From: Mucilaginibacter sp.
GTDB lineage: Bacteria > Bacteroidota > Bacteroidia > Sphingobacteriales > Sphingobacteriaceae
Assembly (NCBI RefSeq): GCF_025359345.1
Contig: NZ_JANYGQ010000020.1
Coordinates: 124,001-188,000 of the forward strand
Reading direction: 5' to 3'
DNA: 64,000 bases
The position numbers were made by a program, and so were the translations under genes. Shown one piece after another: positions 37,093-46,038 of the stretch. The notes beneath the pieces were generated by a model, which made no database searches, was not told where the DNA came from, and was given only the letters and a program-made list of their open reading frames with translations. Every line of letters starts with the position of its first letter. Positions within the stretch are counted from its first letter, which is position 1.

Positions 37093-38196
37093 ATGGGACT
37101 TCAATGTGGTATAGTAGGTTTGCCGAATGTGGGTAAATCAACTCTTTTTAATTGCTTGTCGAATGCTAAAGCGCAGGCGGCTAACTTTCCTTTTTGCACT
37201 ATCGAGCCGAATGTAGGCGTAATAACCGTTCCGGATGAGCGCCTTACCAAGCTTACCGAAATAGTTAATCCTAAAAATGTGGTGCCCAATGTTATCGAGA
37301 TTGTTGATATAGCTGGCCTTGTTAAAGGCGCCAGCAAAGGCGAAGGCCTGGGCAACCAGTTTTTAGCCAACATTCGCTCAACCAATGCCATCATTCACGT
37401 TTTACGTTGCTTTGATAACGATAATGTGATACACGTTGATGGTTCTGTCGATCCGATACGCGATAAGGAAATCATCGACACAGAATTGCAACTGAAAGAT
37501 TTGGATTCCATAGAAAAGAAAATCCAGAAGGTTGAAAAAATGGCCAAAACCGGCGGCGACAAAGAAGCGAAAAAAACCTTTGATGTGCTGACCGTTTATA
37601 AAAACCATTTATTGTCAGGCAAATCTGCCCGCACTGCGCCGGTGGCCGAAGAGGACAAAGAATATATTGAAGATATTTGGCTGTTAACTGCCAAACCGGT
37701 AATGTATGTTTGCAACGTTGACGAAGCTTCAGTTAATACCGGTAATGCTTATGTTGAACGTGTTAAAGCAGCCGTTAAGGAAGAAAATGCCGAGGTGCTG
37801 ATCATATCGGCACAAATTGAATCGGAAATTTCGCAGCTGGAAACCTACGAAGAGCGCCAGATGTTTTTGGACGATTTGGGTTTAACCGAATCGGGCGTAA
37901 ACAAGCTGATAAAGGCTGCCTACAAACTGCTTAACCTGGCAACCTACTTTACCGCTGGTGTACAGGAAGTACGTGCCTGGACAATTACCAAAGGCTTTAC
38001 CGCCCCGCAGGCAGCCGGCGTAATACATACCGATTTTGAAAAAGGGTTTATCCGCGCCGAGGTGATTAAGTTTGAAGACTTTGTGAAATTCAACGGTGTT
38101 GAGGCTACCATCAAAGAAAATGGCAAGATGGGTATCGAAGGCAAAACCTATATTGTGCAGGACGGCGATATCATGCATTTTAGGTTTAATGTGTAA
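37093..38196 (+). CDS. ychF: Redox/ribosome-associated GTPase YchF (OLA1)
   Basis: A 367-residue Obg-family ATPase/GTPase. G1 is GLPNVGKSTLFNCLS, then NFPFCTIEPNVGVI, G3 DIAGLVKGASKGEGLGNQFL, and a C-terminal TGS domain (TYFTAGVQEVRAWTITKGFTAPQAAGVIHTDFEKGFIRAEVI). It binds ribosomes and is nearly universal. A six-residue longer reading starts within the repeat; MGLQCGIVG is the standard start. Confidence 0.96.
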   Translation: MGLQCGIVGLPNVGKSTLFNCLSNAKAQAANFPFCTIEPNVGVITVPDERLTKLTEIVNPKNVVPNVIEIVDIAGLVKGASKGEGLGNQFLANIRSTNAIIHVLRCFDNDNVIHVDGSVDPIRDKEIIDTELQLKDLDSIEKKIQKVEKMAKTGGDKEAKKTFDVLTVYKNHLLSGKSARTAPVAEEDKEYIEDIWLLTAKPVMYVCNVDEASVNTGNAYVERVKAAVKEENAEVLIISAQIESEISQLETYEERQMFLDDLGLTESGVNKLIKAAYKLLNLATYFTAGVQEVRAWTITKGFTAPQAAGVIHTDFEKGFIRAEVIKFEDFVKFNGVEATIKENGKMGIEGKTYIVQDGDIMHFRFNV

Positions 38197-38219
38197 CGTT
38201 CAATAAATTATGGCGCATA

Positions 38220-38345
38220 ACGATGGGCGATGCCCATCGCTGGTGTATATATCCCCTTCGGGGAATTTGTAATACGTTACTTAAATTTTAGAACCCTGAA
38301 AGGGTTCAATACGTCAGCGCAGGGCATCGCCCTGCGCGAAAACGG
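38220..38345. repeat. Cluster of four palindromes (dispersed intergenic element)
   Basis: Four hairpins in a row: GATGGGCGATGCCCATC, CCCCTTCGGGG, GAACCCTGAAAGGGTTC and GCGCAGGGCATCGCCCTGCGC-like. Such a cassette of GC-rich palindromes between AT-rich linkers is typical of dispersed repeats in Bacteroidota. It stays open as an N-terminal extension of the following GH2 gene but has no coding character. Confidence 0.75.
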
Positions 38346-38409
38346 AATTGAGATCGCGCATTTAAACATACACCATATTTTTTTACCTTTACGGCTATTA
38401 AAACTACCT

Positions 38410-41079
38410 ATGGCCGCTTTTAAATTCTACGCAAAAAACGTTTCTGTTTTTATCCTTTTATTGTTCCCGTTTTTACAGGCATCTGCACAAACCAGTTTCG
38501 AGCTAAACCAGGGATGGAAATGCCAAAAAATCAGCGATGTAAAAGCTGATGGACTGAAGATTTCAAATACTGATTACCAAATTGACAACTGGCTGCCCGC
38601 CACAGTTCCTGGTACTGTATTAACTACGCTGTTGAATAATAAACTGGTGCCCGATCCTTTTTGGGGGATGAACAACGCCCGCATAAAAGATATTTTTGAT
38701 ACCGGCCGCGATTATTACACCTATTGGTTTGTTAAAGATTTCACGCAGGCTGCGGCAACCGGCAACAACCAGGTTTATCTGAATTTAAGGGGCGTTAATT
38801 ATAGCTGCGAGGTTTATTTAAACGGTAAAAAGGTAAATAAGCAAACACACTTCGGTATGTTTTTGCGGCAGACTTATAATATAACAGGGTTAATAAACAA
38901 AACGGGCAGAAACCGCCTGGCTGTATTGGTTTATCCGCCAGACCCGGTTGGCAACGCCAATGGCGGCCAGGGCGGCGACGGGCAGATCGCCAAAAATGTG
39001 GGACTGCAATACACCGCTGGCTGGGATTGGATACAACCCATGCGCGACCGCAACACCGGCATTTGGGATAAAGTAACCATCGAGACTACCGGGGCTGTAA
39101 GAATTACCGATCCGCATGTAATAACCGTTGTGCCGGGCGTAAGGCAGGTAGAGGGTAAACAACAGCCTGCAATAATTAAATCATCGGCAACTTTAACCAA
39201 CCCAACAGGTAAAGCGGTAAGCGGTGTATTACAGTTTAATATCGATGGGCAGCGTGTGGTGAAAAATGTGGTTTTGAAACCCAATTCGTCATTAGAAGTT
39301 AGCCTGGGCGATTTGGTTTTAAACAATCCTAAGTTATGGTGGCCAAATGGCTATGGGAAACAAAACCTGTATAAAAGCTCCATCCAATTCAATATCGGCA
39401 ACAAAATTTCTGATAAAACAGATGTAAACGTTGGGGTAAGGGAAATACAAACCAGTTGGAACGAACAAACCAAAAGCAGGCAGGTATTGGTTAACGGCCA
39501 AAAAATATTTATAAAAGGCGGAAACTGGATCATATCCGATGCCATGCTGCGCTTTTCGGATGCGCGGTATAATGCTGAGGTGCGTTTTCACCGCGATATG
39601 AACCTTAACCTTATCCGTGTTTGGGGTGGGGCGTTGGTGGAGCGGCCGGAATTTTACAACGCCTGCGACGAGTATGGCCTGCTGGTTTTCCAGGATTTTT
39701 GGATATCGGGCGATGCCAATGGCCGCTGGATGGACCCAATGAAAAAAGACGACCAATGGGTTCGCCGCAAATACCCGGATGACCATAAACTGTATGTACA
39801 ATCGCTTATTGACCAAATAAAGCTGGTGCGTAACCATCCGTCGCTGGCTATTTGGTGCGGTGGTAACGAGATAACCCCGCCTGAAGATATACTGCTGGCA
39901 GTTCGCGATACCATTTTACCGAAATTAGATAACACCCGCTGGTTTGTTGAATATTCAAATTCTGATAAAATGTCGCTCAATACACTTGGCGGCAATGGCG
40001 ATGGTCCGTATGGAATCCAGCCTGATTCGGCATTCTGGAAGGTACACACTTTTCCGTTTAACTCCGAGATTGGCTCGGTGGGCATCAATGATTTTGAATC
40101 GTTAAAACGCTTTATACCTACCGGCAACCTGGTTGCTCCGGAGTTTTATGCTGATAATAAGAAAAAATCAAAAGTCGATTCTGTTTGGGATTACCATAAG
40201 TATATAGGCTACGATGCATCTATCGAGCCTTACGGCAAAGCAACCGATGCTAAAGATTTTGCGGCGAAGGCACAGCTGGTTAACTATAACCAGTACCGCG
40301 CGCTGATGGAAGGCTTCAGCAACCGGATGTGGGATTGGTACACCGGCGTAATCATCTGGAAAACACAAAACCCGTGGACAGCTATGCGCGGGCAGATGTA
40401 TGATTACTATCTCGATCCCAATGCCTGCCTCTATGGCCTCCACAGCGGCAGCGAACCACTGCACGTAATGTATAATCCGCTTGATGGCATGGTTACCATC
40501 GTAAATAATACCTTCACTACCCGCCGCGATTTAATGCTCTCGGTTAAAACCTATGATATGCAAGGCAAAGAACGCCTGATTACCCAGGTTTTTGAAGAAA
40601 TACAGCCGCAATCCGTCAAAGGTTTTATCCCGATGAAAGAGGGTATTGATAACCTTGCCAAAAAGGAAGGCGTTTTTCTTTCGCTGCGTTTAACTGATGT
40701 AAACAAAAACATTGTAAGCGATAACCTGTACTGGCTACCCGATGAAAAAGGTGTTTATTCCGGCCTTAAAAAGATAGCACCATCACAATTAGAAACAGTT
40801 GCAAAACAAACCGCGCCAGGAACAGTAGAAGTAACCCTAAACAACCCGGCGAATGCACCGGTAGCATTTTTTAACCGCCTGTCATTAGTTGATGCGCAAA
40901 GTGGCAACCGCCTGTTGCCGGTGTTTTATAGCGATAATTATGTGTCGGTATTACCCGGTGAGCACAAAACGGTCACTATAAATTATGATGCCGGTAAATT
41001 TAAAAATGTGCCTGTTGTTAGTATTAACGGGTGGAATTTGAAAGAGAAAACGGTGGATTTAGCCAATGGTGGAAAATGA
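38410..41079 (+). CDS. Exported GH2 glycosidase (beta-mannosidase / exo-glucosaminidase type)
   Basis: An 889-residue glycoside hydrolase family 2 enzyme. Signal peptide (VSVFILLLFPFLQASAQ), a jelly-roll sugar-binding domain, Ig-like domain and TIM barrel with acid/base E487 (IWCGGNEITPPED) and likely nucleophile E553 (FPFNSEIGS). The NPWTAMRGQMYDYYLDPNACLYG stretch is typical of the branch with mannosylglycoprotein endo-beta-mannosidase and exo-beta-D-glucosaminidase, so the substrate is a mannoside or chitosan oligomer. Starting at 38230 would translate the palindromic repeat; ATG 38410 is just before the signal peptide. No Sus genes adjoin. Confidence 0.9.
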   Translation: MAAFKFYAKNVSVFILLLFPFLQASAQTSFELNQGWKCQKISDVKADGLKISNTDYQIDNWLPATVPGTVLTTLLNNKLVPDPFWGMNNARIKDIFDTGRDYYTYWFVKDFTQAAATGNNQVYLNLRGVNYSCEVYLNGKKVNKQTHFGMFLRQTYNITGLINKTGRNRLAVLVYPPDPVGNANGGQGGDGQIAKNVGLQYTAGWDWIQPMRDRNTGIWDKVTIETTGAVRITDPHVITVVPGVRQVEGKQQPAIIKSSATLTNPTGKAVSGVLQFNIDGQRVVKNVVLKPNSSLEVSLGDLVLNNPKLWWPNGYGKQNLYKSSIQFNIGNKISDKTDVNVGVREIQTSWNEQTKSRQVLVNGQKIFIKGGNWIISDAMLRFSDARYNAEVRFHRDMNLNLIRVWGGALVERPEFYNACDEYGLLVFQDFWISGDANGRWMDPMKKDDQWVRRKYPDDHKLYVQSLIDQIKLVRNHPSLAIWCGGNEITPPEDILLAVRDTILPKLDNTRWFVEYSNSDKMSLNTLGGNGDGPYGIQPDSAFWKVHTFPFNSEIGSVGINDFESLKRFIPTGNLVAPEFYADNKKKSKVDSVWDYHKYIGYDASIEPYGKATDAKDFAAKAQLVNYNQYRALMEGFSNRMWDWYTGVIIWKTQNPWTAMRGQMYDYYLDPNACLYGLHSGSEPLHVMYNPLDGMVTIVNNTFTTRRDLMLSVKTYDMQGKERLITQVFEEIQPQSVKGFIPMKEGIDNLAKKEGVFLSLRLTDVNKNIVSDNLYWLPDEKGVYSGLKKIAPSQLETVAKQTAPGTVEVTLNNPANAPVAFFNRLSLVDAQSGNRLLPVFYSDNYVSVLPGEHKTVTINYDAGKFKNVPVVSINGWNLKEKTVDLANGGK

Positions 41080-41082
41080 TAC

Positions 41083-41151
41083 GACTGATAATCAGTGTGT
41101 TTCACAGCGTTCCGGGTGTTCCGCTGTGAAAAATGGAACGCCCCCGCCGGT
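41083..41151. repeat. Dispersed GTTCCGGGTGTTCC element, copy 1
   Basis: It contains CTGATAATCAGTGTGTTTCA, GCGTTCCGGGTGTTCCGC and GGAACGC, with internal stems (CACAGCG/CGCTGTG, GCGTTCC/GGAACGC). A second copy about 80% alike lies at 60881-60949. It starts just after the GH2 stop codon. Confidence 0.8.
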
Positions 41152-41197
41152 GCTTATGCACAAGTTCACGTGTCTCATTAAACAGCGAAATCCGGCT

Positions 41198-41584
41198 CTA
41201 TTTAGCCGCCATCGCCTCAACTTCCAGCTTCCATTTTGGTTCGAGGAGTTGGCAACAGATAACGGTTGATGCCGGTTTATTGTCGCCCATATATTTCATC
41301 CGCAATTGTACATTGACCTCATCGTACGATGGGTCGGCCAAATAAGTGCGGATGGAAATAACGTTTTCATAGCCCATCCCTGCTGATTTCAGAATAGTAC
41401 CAATATGCTGCCAGATAATTTCGCCCTGTTCTTCAAAACTATCGGGCATGGTTTTCCCGTCGGCCAAATAGCCGTTTAACCCGCTTATTATCAATAAGCT
41501 CGAATCGCCTTTTACTTCAACGGCATGGCTGTAGCTGCTATATGGCGGAAATACGCCTTCGGGATTGTGTTTTATAACGGGCAT
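41198..41584 (-). CDS. RidA family protein
   Basis: A 128-residue complete RidA/YjgF-like protein (SYSHAVEVKGDSSLLIISGLNG, ENVISIRTYLAD, KPASTVICCQLLEPKWKLEVEAMAA). The usual arginine in the PxRT motif is replaced (KPASTVI), so it may not be a classical enamine deaminase. It is followed by PAP2 upstream on the same strand with a 6-base gap; a functional link is not evident. Confidence 0.85.
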   Translation of the reverse strand: MPVIKHNPEGVFPPYSSYSHAVEVKGDSSLLIISGLNGYLADGKTMPDSFEEQGEIIWQHIGTILKSAGMGYENVISIRTYLADPSYDEVNVQLRMKYMGDNKPASTVICCQLLEPKWKLEVEAMAAK

Positions 41585-41590
41585 GTTACT

Positions 41591-42163
41591 CTATTTTAAA
41601 TCAAACGCGGGTTGCATCTTCTTAAACAATAAAGAAAACAACCAACCCACTAAAACGCCATAAAGCGCGCCACAAATAACATCTATTGGAAAATGCACCC
41701 CCACATACACCTGCGCAAAACAAATGGTGCCGGCCCATAATATCGCCCAGAGCCAAATCCATCGCCATTTTTTATGAAACAGCGTGATGAGGAAAAAAGC
41801 CATGGCAAAATGATCAGTGGCATGGGTTGAGGGGAAGCTATAACCCGTGCCGCAGTTTATGCGGACAATATCCGTTTTCGAAACCACTACATCGCGGCAG
41901 GGGCGGTCGCGCTTAACCAATTGTTTTACGATGCTGGCGCTGGTAAAATCGGCAAATCCGGCCGCAAGAGCTAACAGTATGATGATGATGATGCCCTGCT
42001 TTTTATACTTGTAAATACAAAAGCCAATAATAAACAAGTACAGCGGTATCCAGAATTTCGGATTGCGAAACCAGGGCATAACCAGGTCAAAAAATGGATT
42101 AGCCAGGTCGTGGTTTATAAAATAAAAAAGATGCCGGTCGAACTGAATAAGGAAATCGGGCAT
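41591..42163 (-). CDS. PAP2-family phosphatase
   Basis: A 190-residue membrane phosphatase with about five membrane segments. The three acid-phosphatase motifs are present: KQLVKRDRP, SFPSTHATDH (PSxH) and YVGVHFPIDVI with the last His. It probably dephosphorylates undecaprenyl or other lipid diphosphates at the periplasmic face. Confidence 0.9.
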   Translation of the reverse strand: MPDFLIQFDRHLFYFINHDLANPFFDLVMPWFRNPKFWIPLYLFIIGFCIYKYKKQGIIIIILLALAAGFADFTSASIVKQLVKRDRPCRDVVVSKTDIVRINCGTGYSFPSTHATDHFAMAFFLITLFHKKWRWIWLWAILWAGTICFAQVYVGVHFPIDVICGALYGVLVGWLFSLLFKKMQPAFDLK

Positions 42164-42187
42164 GGGTTAGTTATGGTTTATGTTTTG

Positions 42188-42348
42188 AATCAAGAGTTAA
42201 GATACAAGAGTCAAGAATCAAGAAAGAAACTAAATAATATGCAAATTCATCGAAAAGGCAATGCTTTGGCGGACCACCTTTTTACTCAGTATAAAATTCT
42301 AATATTTTGCTTTTTATCTTGATTCTTGGTTCTTGGATCTTGACTCTG
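42188..42348. repeat. CAAGAGTCAAGAATC inverted pair
   Basis: The left arm (42188-42226: CAAGAGTTAAGATACAAGAG, CAAGAATCAAG) and right arm (about 42315-42348: TTGATTCTTGGTTCTTGG) are about 90 bases apart, between the PAP2 start and the phosphoglucosamine mutase promoter. Confidence 0.8.
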
Positions 42349-42426
42349 TTAACGACGCGGTAAATATAATTAAATAGCCGGGGCTTAAAACTATGCGATT
42401 TTTATTATTGCTTTGGTTAAATATCT

Positions 42427-42434
42427 TATTTTTG
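42427..42434 (+). promoter_or_regulatory. Bacteroidota -7 box for the hexosephosphate mutase gene
   Basis: TATTTTTG matches TAnnTTTG and sits 21 bases before the preferred TTG start, inside the longer ATG-initiated frame. This argues against the upstream ATG. Confidence 0.6.
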
Positions 42435-42455
42435 CGCCACAATAATATTTACGCT

Positions 42456-43844
42456 TTGACATTAATAAAATCAATTTCGGGAATAAGAGGCACCATAGGC
42501 GGTGCGGTGGGCGAGGGTTTAACCCCGTTAGATATTGTAAAATTTACAGCTGCTTACGGCAGCTGGGCTGTTAGCAAAAGCGGTATCAAAAAGATTGTTA
42601 TCGGCCGCGATGCACGTATATCAGGTAGCATGGTGAACAGCCTGGTGATTGGTACGCTGCAAGGTTTGGGTATCGATGTGGTTGATATCGGCCTTTCGAC
42701 AACCCCAACTGTGGAAGTTGCAGTACCCGATGAAAAAGCTGCCGGTGGCATTATTTTAACTGCCAGTCATAACCCCAAACAATGGAACGCACTTAAACTG
42801 CTGAATGCCGATGGCGAATTCATTAGCGATGCCGATGGCAAAGAAGTGCTCGAAATTGCCGAAAATAGCGATTTTAAGTTTGCTGATGTAAACGATTTGG
42901 GCAAGCTTACCCTTGACGACAGCTACCTGCAAAAACATATTGATAAAGTGCTGGCCTTGCCATTGGTGGATGTTGAAGCCATCACCAAAGCCAATTTTAA
43001 AATAGCTATTGATTGCGTTAACTCAACGGGCGGCATATTTGTGCCTGCTTTGTTAAAGGCACTTGGCGTAAAAACAATTTTCGAGTTGTACTGCGAGCCT
43101 GATGGTAATTTCCCGCACAACCCCGAGCCGCTGCCTGAAAACCTGGTGGCGCTGTCAAAAGAAGTGGTAAACAAACGCGCCGATTTAGGGATAGCCGTTG
43201 ATCCGGATGTTGACCGCCTTTGCTTTGTAAGCGAGGACGGTAATGTTTTTGGCGAGGAATATACACTGGTAGCGGTTGCTGACTATGTATTGAAAAACAA
43301 AAAAGGCAATACCGTATCAAACCTGTCATCGACCCGCGCATTGCGCGATGTTACTGAAAATGCAGGCGGCGAATATCACGCGGCTGCAGTAGGCGAGGTG
43401 AACGTGGTTAACAAGATGAAGGAAGTTAATGCGGTAATAGGCGGTGAAGGCAATGGCGGGGTAATTTACCCGGATTTGCACTACGGAAGGGATGCTTTAG
43501 TTGGCATAGCTTTATTTTTAACCCACCTGGCTAAATTTGGTAAATCAGTGTCGCAACTGCGCAGTACTTATCCGGGTTATTATATCTCGAAAAATAAAAT
43601 TACCCTTACACCAGGGATGGATATTGATGCACTGTTGTTAAAGGTTGAAGAAAAATACAAAAAACAACCTCACAGCACAATTGATGGCCTGAAAATAGAA
43701 TTTGACAAAGAATGGGTACATTTGCGCAAATCAAACACCGAGCCTATTATCCGTATTTATTCGGAAGCAGATTCCGAAACGGTGGCTAATAATATAGCCA
43801 ATAAGATAATAGCCGATATAAATGAAATTTTAAAACTGAGTTAA
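42456..43844 (+). CDS. glmM: Phosphoglucosamine mutase / phosphohexomutase
   Basis: A 462-residue alpha-D-phosphohexomutase. It starts LTLIKSISGIRGTIGG, has the phosphoserine loop ILTASHNPKQWNALKLL (S104), the metal loop DPDVDRLCFV and the sugar-binding GGEGNGGVIYPD (close to the GEQSGH of GlmM). It would make glucosamine-1-phosphate for cell-wall synthesis; another hexomutase specificity is possible. An ATG at 42393 gives a leucine-rich extension that contains the promoter, so TTG 42456 is the better start. Confidence 0.85.
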   Translation: MTLIKSISGIRGTIGGAVGEGLTPLDIVKFTAAYGSWAVSKSGIKKIVIGRDARISGSMVNSLVIGTLQGLGIDVVDIGLSTTPTVEVAVPDEKAAGGIILTASHNPKQWNALKLLNADGEFISDADGKEVLEIAENSDFKFADVNDLGKLTLDDSYLQKHIDKVLALPLVDVEAITKANFKIAIDCVNSTGGIFVPALLKALGVKTIFELYCEPDGNFPHNPEPLPENLVALSKEVVNKRADLGIAVDPDVDRLCFVSEDGNVFGEEYTLVAVADYVLKNKKGNTVSNLSSTRALRDVTENAGGEYHAAAVGEVNVVNKMKEVNAVIGGEGNGGVIYPDLHYGRDALVGIALFLTHLAKFGKSVSQLRSTYPGYYISKNKITLTPGMDIDALLLKVEEKYKKQPHSTIDGLKIEFDKEWVHLRKSNTEPIIRIYSEADSETVANNIANKIIADINEILKLS

Positions 43845-43847
43845 GTT

Positions 43848-43955
43848 AGTCCGAAAGTCGGAAAAGTCCGGAAGTCCGAAAGAAGACAGATAATAGTTTA
43901 AGTGGATTAATGAGGGGACAAATCACTAATTCACTAAATCACCAATTCACTAATT
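43848..43955. repeat. Two unpaired tandem arrays before the cysteine desulfurase
   Basis: 43848-43886 holds AGTCGGAAAAGTCCGGAAG-type units (same family as 32.4 kb); 43918-43955 holds ATTCACTAAATCACCAATTC units of a separate 8-9 base family. The second array ends six bases before the desulfurase start codon. Confidence 0.75.
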
Positions 43956-43960
43956 GCTAC

Positions 43961-45097
43961 ATGCGCGTTTATTTAGATAATGCTGCCACCACGCCGCTTG
44001 ATCCTGAAGTATTAAAAGAAATGTATAAAGTTATGGAGAACACCTACGGTAATCCATCCTCCATACACGCCCACGGCCGCGAGGCCCGTACTTTAATTGA
44101 AAGGTCGCGTAAAACCATTGCAAACTTGCTGCATACTTCGCCGGCTGAAATATTCTTTACCTCGAGTGGTACCGAAGCTGATAATACTGCCATCCGTTGC
44201 GGTATAAACGATCACAACATTAAACACGCCATTACCACCCGCCTGGAGCACCATGCCGTATTACACACCATGGAAGCTCTTGAAAAAGCTGGCACTATAA
44301 AACTGAGTTTTGTTGATGTAGACAGCAAGGGCAACCTTGATTACGACCACCTGGAGACTTTATTGAAGGCTAACGACCGCAGTTTTGTATCGCTGATGCA
44401 CGCCAATAATGAAATCGGCACACTGTCTGACATGGAGCGCGTAGGCGACCTTTGTGAGGCTTATAACGCCATTTATCACTGCGATACCGTACAGACAATG
44501 GGACATTATACGCACGATTTAAGTAAGTTGAAAGCGCATTTCCTGGTTTGTGCCGGTCACAAATTGCATGGCCCGAAGGGGGTAGGCTTTTTACACGTAA
44601 ACCATCGCATAAAAATAAAACCTTTAATATACGGTGGCGCGCAGGAACGCAACATGCGCGGCGGTACCGAAAATATCTACGGCATTGTAGGCCTTGCCAA
44701 GGCCCTCGAAATTGCCTACGCCGAAATGGAGCAGCACCAGCAGCATGTACAGGGCCTTAAAACCTACATGATGAACCAGCTGACAGAAAGCATTCCCGGC
44801 ATTAGCTTTAATGGCGAAACCGACCCGGCTAAAAGCTTGTACACAGTATTGAACGTGCAGTTCCCCGAAATGGAAATGGCCGACATGCTGTTGTTTAATC
44901 TGGACATTGCCGGCATCTCGGCATCGGGCGGCAGCGCATGCAGCTCGGGCAGTGATATTGGTTCGCATGTGTTAACTGCTATCGGTGCAAGCCCGTCAAG
45001 GCCATCTGTAAGATTCTCATTTTCAAAATATAGCACTAAGGACGAGGTTGATTTTACTGTAGCCAAAGTCCGCGAGCTGTGTTTGGTTAACGCCTGA
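43961..45097 (+). CDS. Cysteine desulfurase
   Basis: A 378-residue class V PLP enzyme of the NifS/IscS type. YLDNAATTPLDPEV at the start, PLP lysine K201 (CAGHKLHGPKG) and catalytic Cys C327 in ASGGSACSSGSDIGSHV. It takes sulfur from cysteine for Fe-S clusters and thiolated tRNA. A 17-residue longer reading from 43910 lies in a repeat array, so MRVYLDNAA is taken as the start. No iscU/sufBCD genes are next to it. Confidence 0.92.
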   Translation: MRVYLDNAATTPLDPEVLKEMYKVMENTYGNPSSIHAHGREARTLIERSRKTIANLLHTSPAEIFFTSSGTEADNTAIRCGINDHNIKHAITTRLEHHAVLHTMEALEKAGTIKLSFVDVDSKGNLDYDHLETLLKANDRSFVSLMHANNEIGTLSDMERVGDLCEAYNAIYHCDTVQTMGHYTHDLSKLKAHFLVCAGHKLHGPKGVGFLHVNHRIKIKPLIYGGAQERNMRGGTENIYGIVGLAKALEIAYAEMEQHQQHVQGLKTYMMNQLTESIPGISFNGETDPAKSLYTVLNVQFPEMEMADMLLFNLDIAGISASGGSACSSGSDIGSHVLTAIGASPSRPSVRFSFSKYSTKDEVDFTVAKVRELCLVNA

Positions 45098-45195
45098 TTT
45101 TTATACTGAATTTTCGTTCGGGGTATTTTATTTGATGATTTATAAATCAACATGGCACAATTGTTGGGTTTATTTAATTACAAATTAACACTACC

Positions 45196-45495
45196 ATGGA
45201 TTCAGATAATAAAAATTACGGAAAAGAGCAGGAACGCCCGGGTCAAGGTAACCCGAATGAAATTCCTGAAAAAAAACAATCAGAACATGAGCAATCCGGC
45301 TACTCGCCACAGGCAGAGCAGGAGCAACAGCAAGACGGCGGCGACGCTTCGTATAGCGAACAAAATGACGTTACCCCGCCAAACCATAAAGAGTTCCCTT
45401 CAGTAGGTAATGCTACCACCGACTTTAAGCCAAGTAACCATGGCCGCACAACCGGCAGGATGGTTGGCCACGAGCCCGGCACCGAAGGGATATAA
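45196..45495 (+). CDS. Small hydrophilic hypothetical protein
   Basis: A 99-residue, very polar protein rich in Gln, Glu, Asn, Gly and Pro (SPQAEQEQQQDGGDASYSEQND) without membrane segments. It is probably disordered. The end (GRTTGRMVGHEPGTEGI) is the most ordered-looking part. Unrecognised. With the next gene it looks like a pair of related stress or storage-type hydrophilic proteins, which is only an impression from composition. Confidence 0.7.
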   Translation: MDSDNKNYGKEQERPGQGNPNEIPEKKQSEHEQSGYSPQAEQEQQQDGGDASYSEQNDVTPPNHKEFPSVGNATTDFKPSNHGRTTGRMVGHEPGTEGI

Positions 45496-45530
45496 ATCTC
45501 CCAATTTCTAACAACAAAATCAGTATTTAC

Positions 45531-45570
45531 AACAAAAAGGTTATCGGTATTGATAGCCTTTTTGTTGTTT
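45531..45570 (+). terminator. Terminator between the two hydrophilic genes
   Basis: AACAAAAAGG(TTATC) pairs with (GATAG)CCTTTTTGTT; a GTTTT tail follows. Confidence 0.75.
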
Positions 45571-45591
45571 TAACCAATAAAAATAAAAGTT

Positions 45592-45828
45592 ATGATAACT
45601 GATAATCAGGATCCGAAAACCAGGGAAAAGGAAGAAGCCGATATGGATAATCCTACAAAACCTTTTGCGAATGCAAACGGTGAATACGCAGCAGAAATAA
45701 ACAAAGGCGACCAGGACGCAAAAACCTACAAAGGAGAGGGCGGCGATGAACCGGAAGGCCCAAACTGGGATTTAGACAGCAAAGATGCTGATGGCGATAC
45801 CAGTCAAAATGCGGGCGTTTTTAAATAG
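45592..45828 (+). CDS. Small acidic hypothetical protein
   Basis: A 78-residue, acidic, probably disordered protein (DNQDPKTREKEEADMDNPTK, GEGGDEPEGPNWDLDSKDAD). No known family. Like the gene before, it lacks hydrophobic segments and has low-complexity composition. It has its own space after a terminator, so separate transcription is likely. Confidence 0.65.
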   Translation: MITDNQDPKTREKEEADMDNPTKPFANANGEYAAEINKGDQDAKTYKGEGGDEPEGPNWDLDSKDADGDTSQNAGVFK

Positions 45829-45999
45829 AAAAGCCACTCATTTAAACATGTCATTAAAAGGCGCGAAGCAGCAACTGTAGACGGTACAGGGCAGATAGTT
45901 ATCCGAACCATTTACCGATTGCAGTTACTTTTATTTTGCCACTTTAATTGGCATAAGGCGCTCTTGCAATTTGTCTGTTAAATTGTATATCTTCATGGT

Positions 46000-46021
46000 G
46001 TAAACTGCATTCACAGTTTAC
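46000..46021 (+). promoter_or_regulatory. Short hairpin upstream of the tricorn-like gene
   Basis: Perfect 8-base arms GTAAACTG and CAGTTTAC around CATTCA, ending 17 bases before the start codon. It could be an operator or a leader hairpin that affects translation. The region 45829-45999 shows no gene. Confidence 0.4.
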
Positions 46022-46038
46022 GTTAAAGCCTTGCCATC

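Noticed and set aside
45152..45406. Alternative frame overlapping the hydrophilic gene
   Set aside because: It is out of frame with the better-placed 45196 gene and looks like random low-complexity translation.
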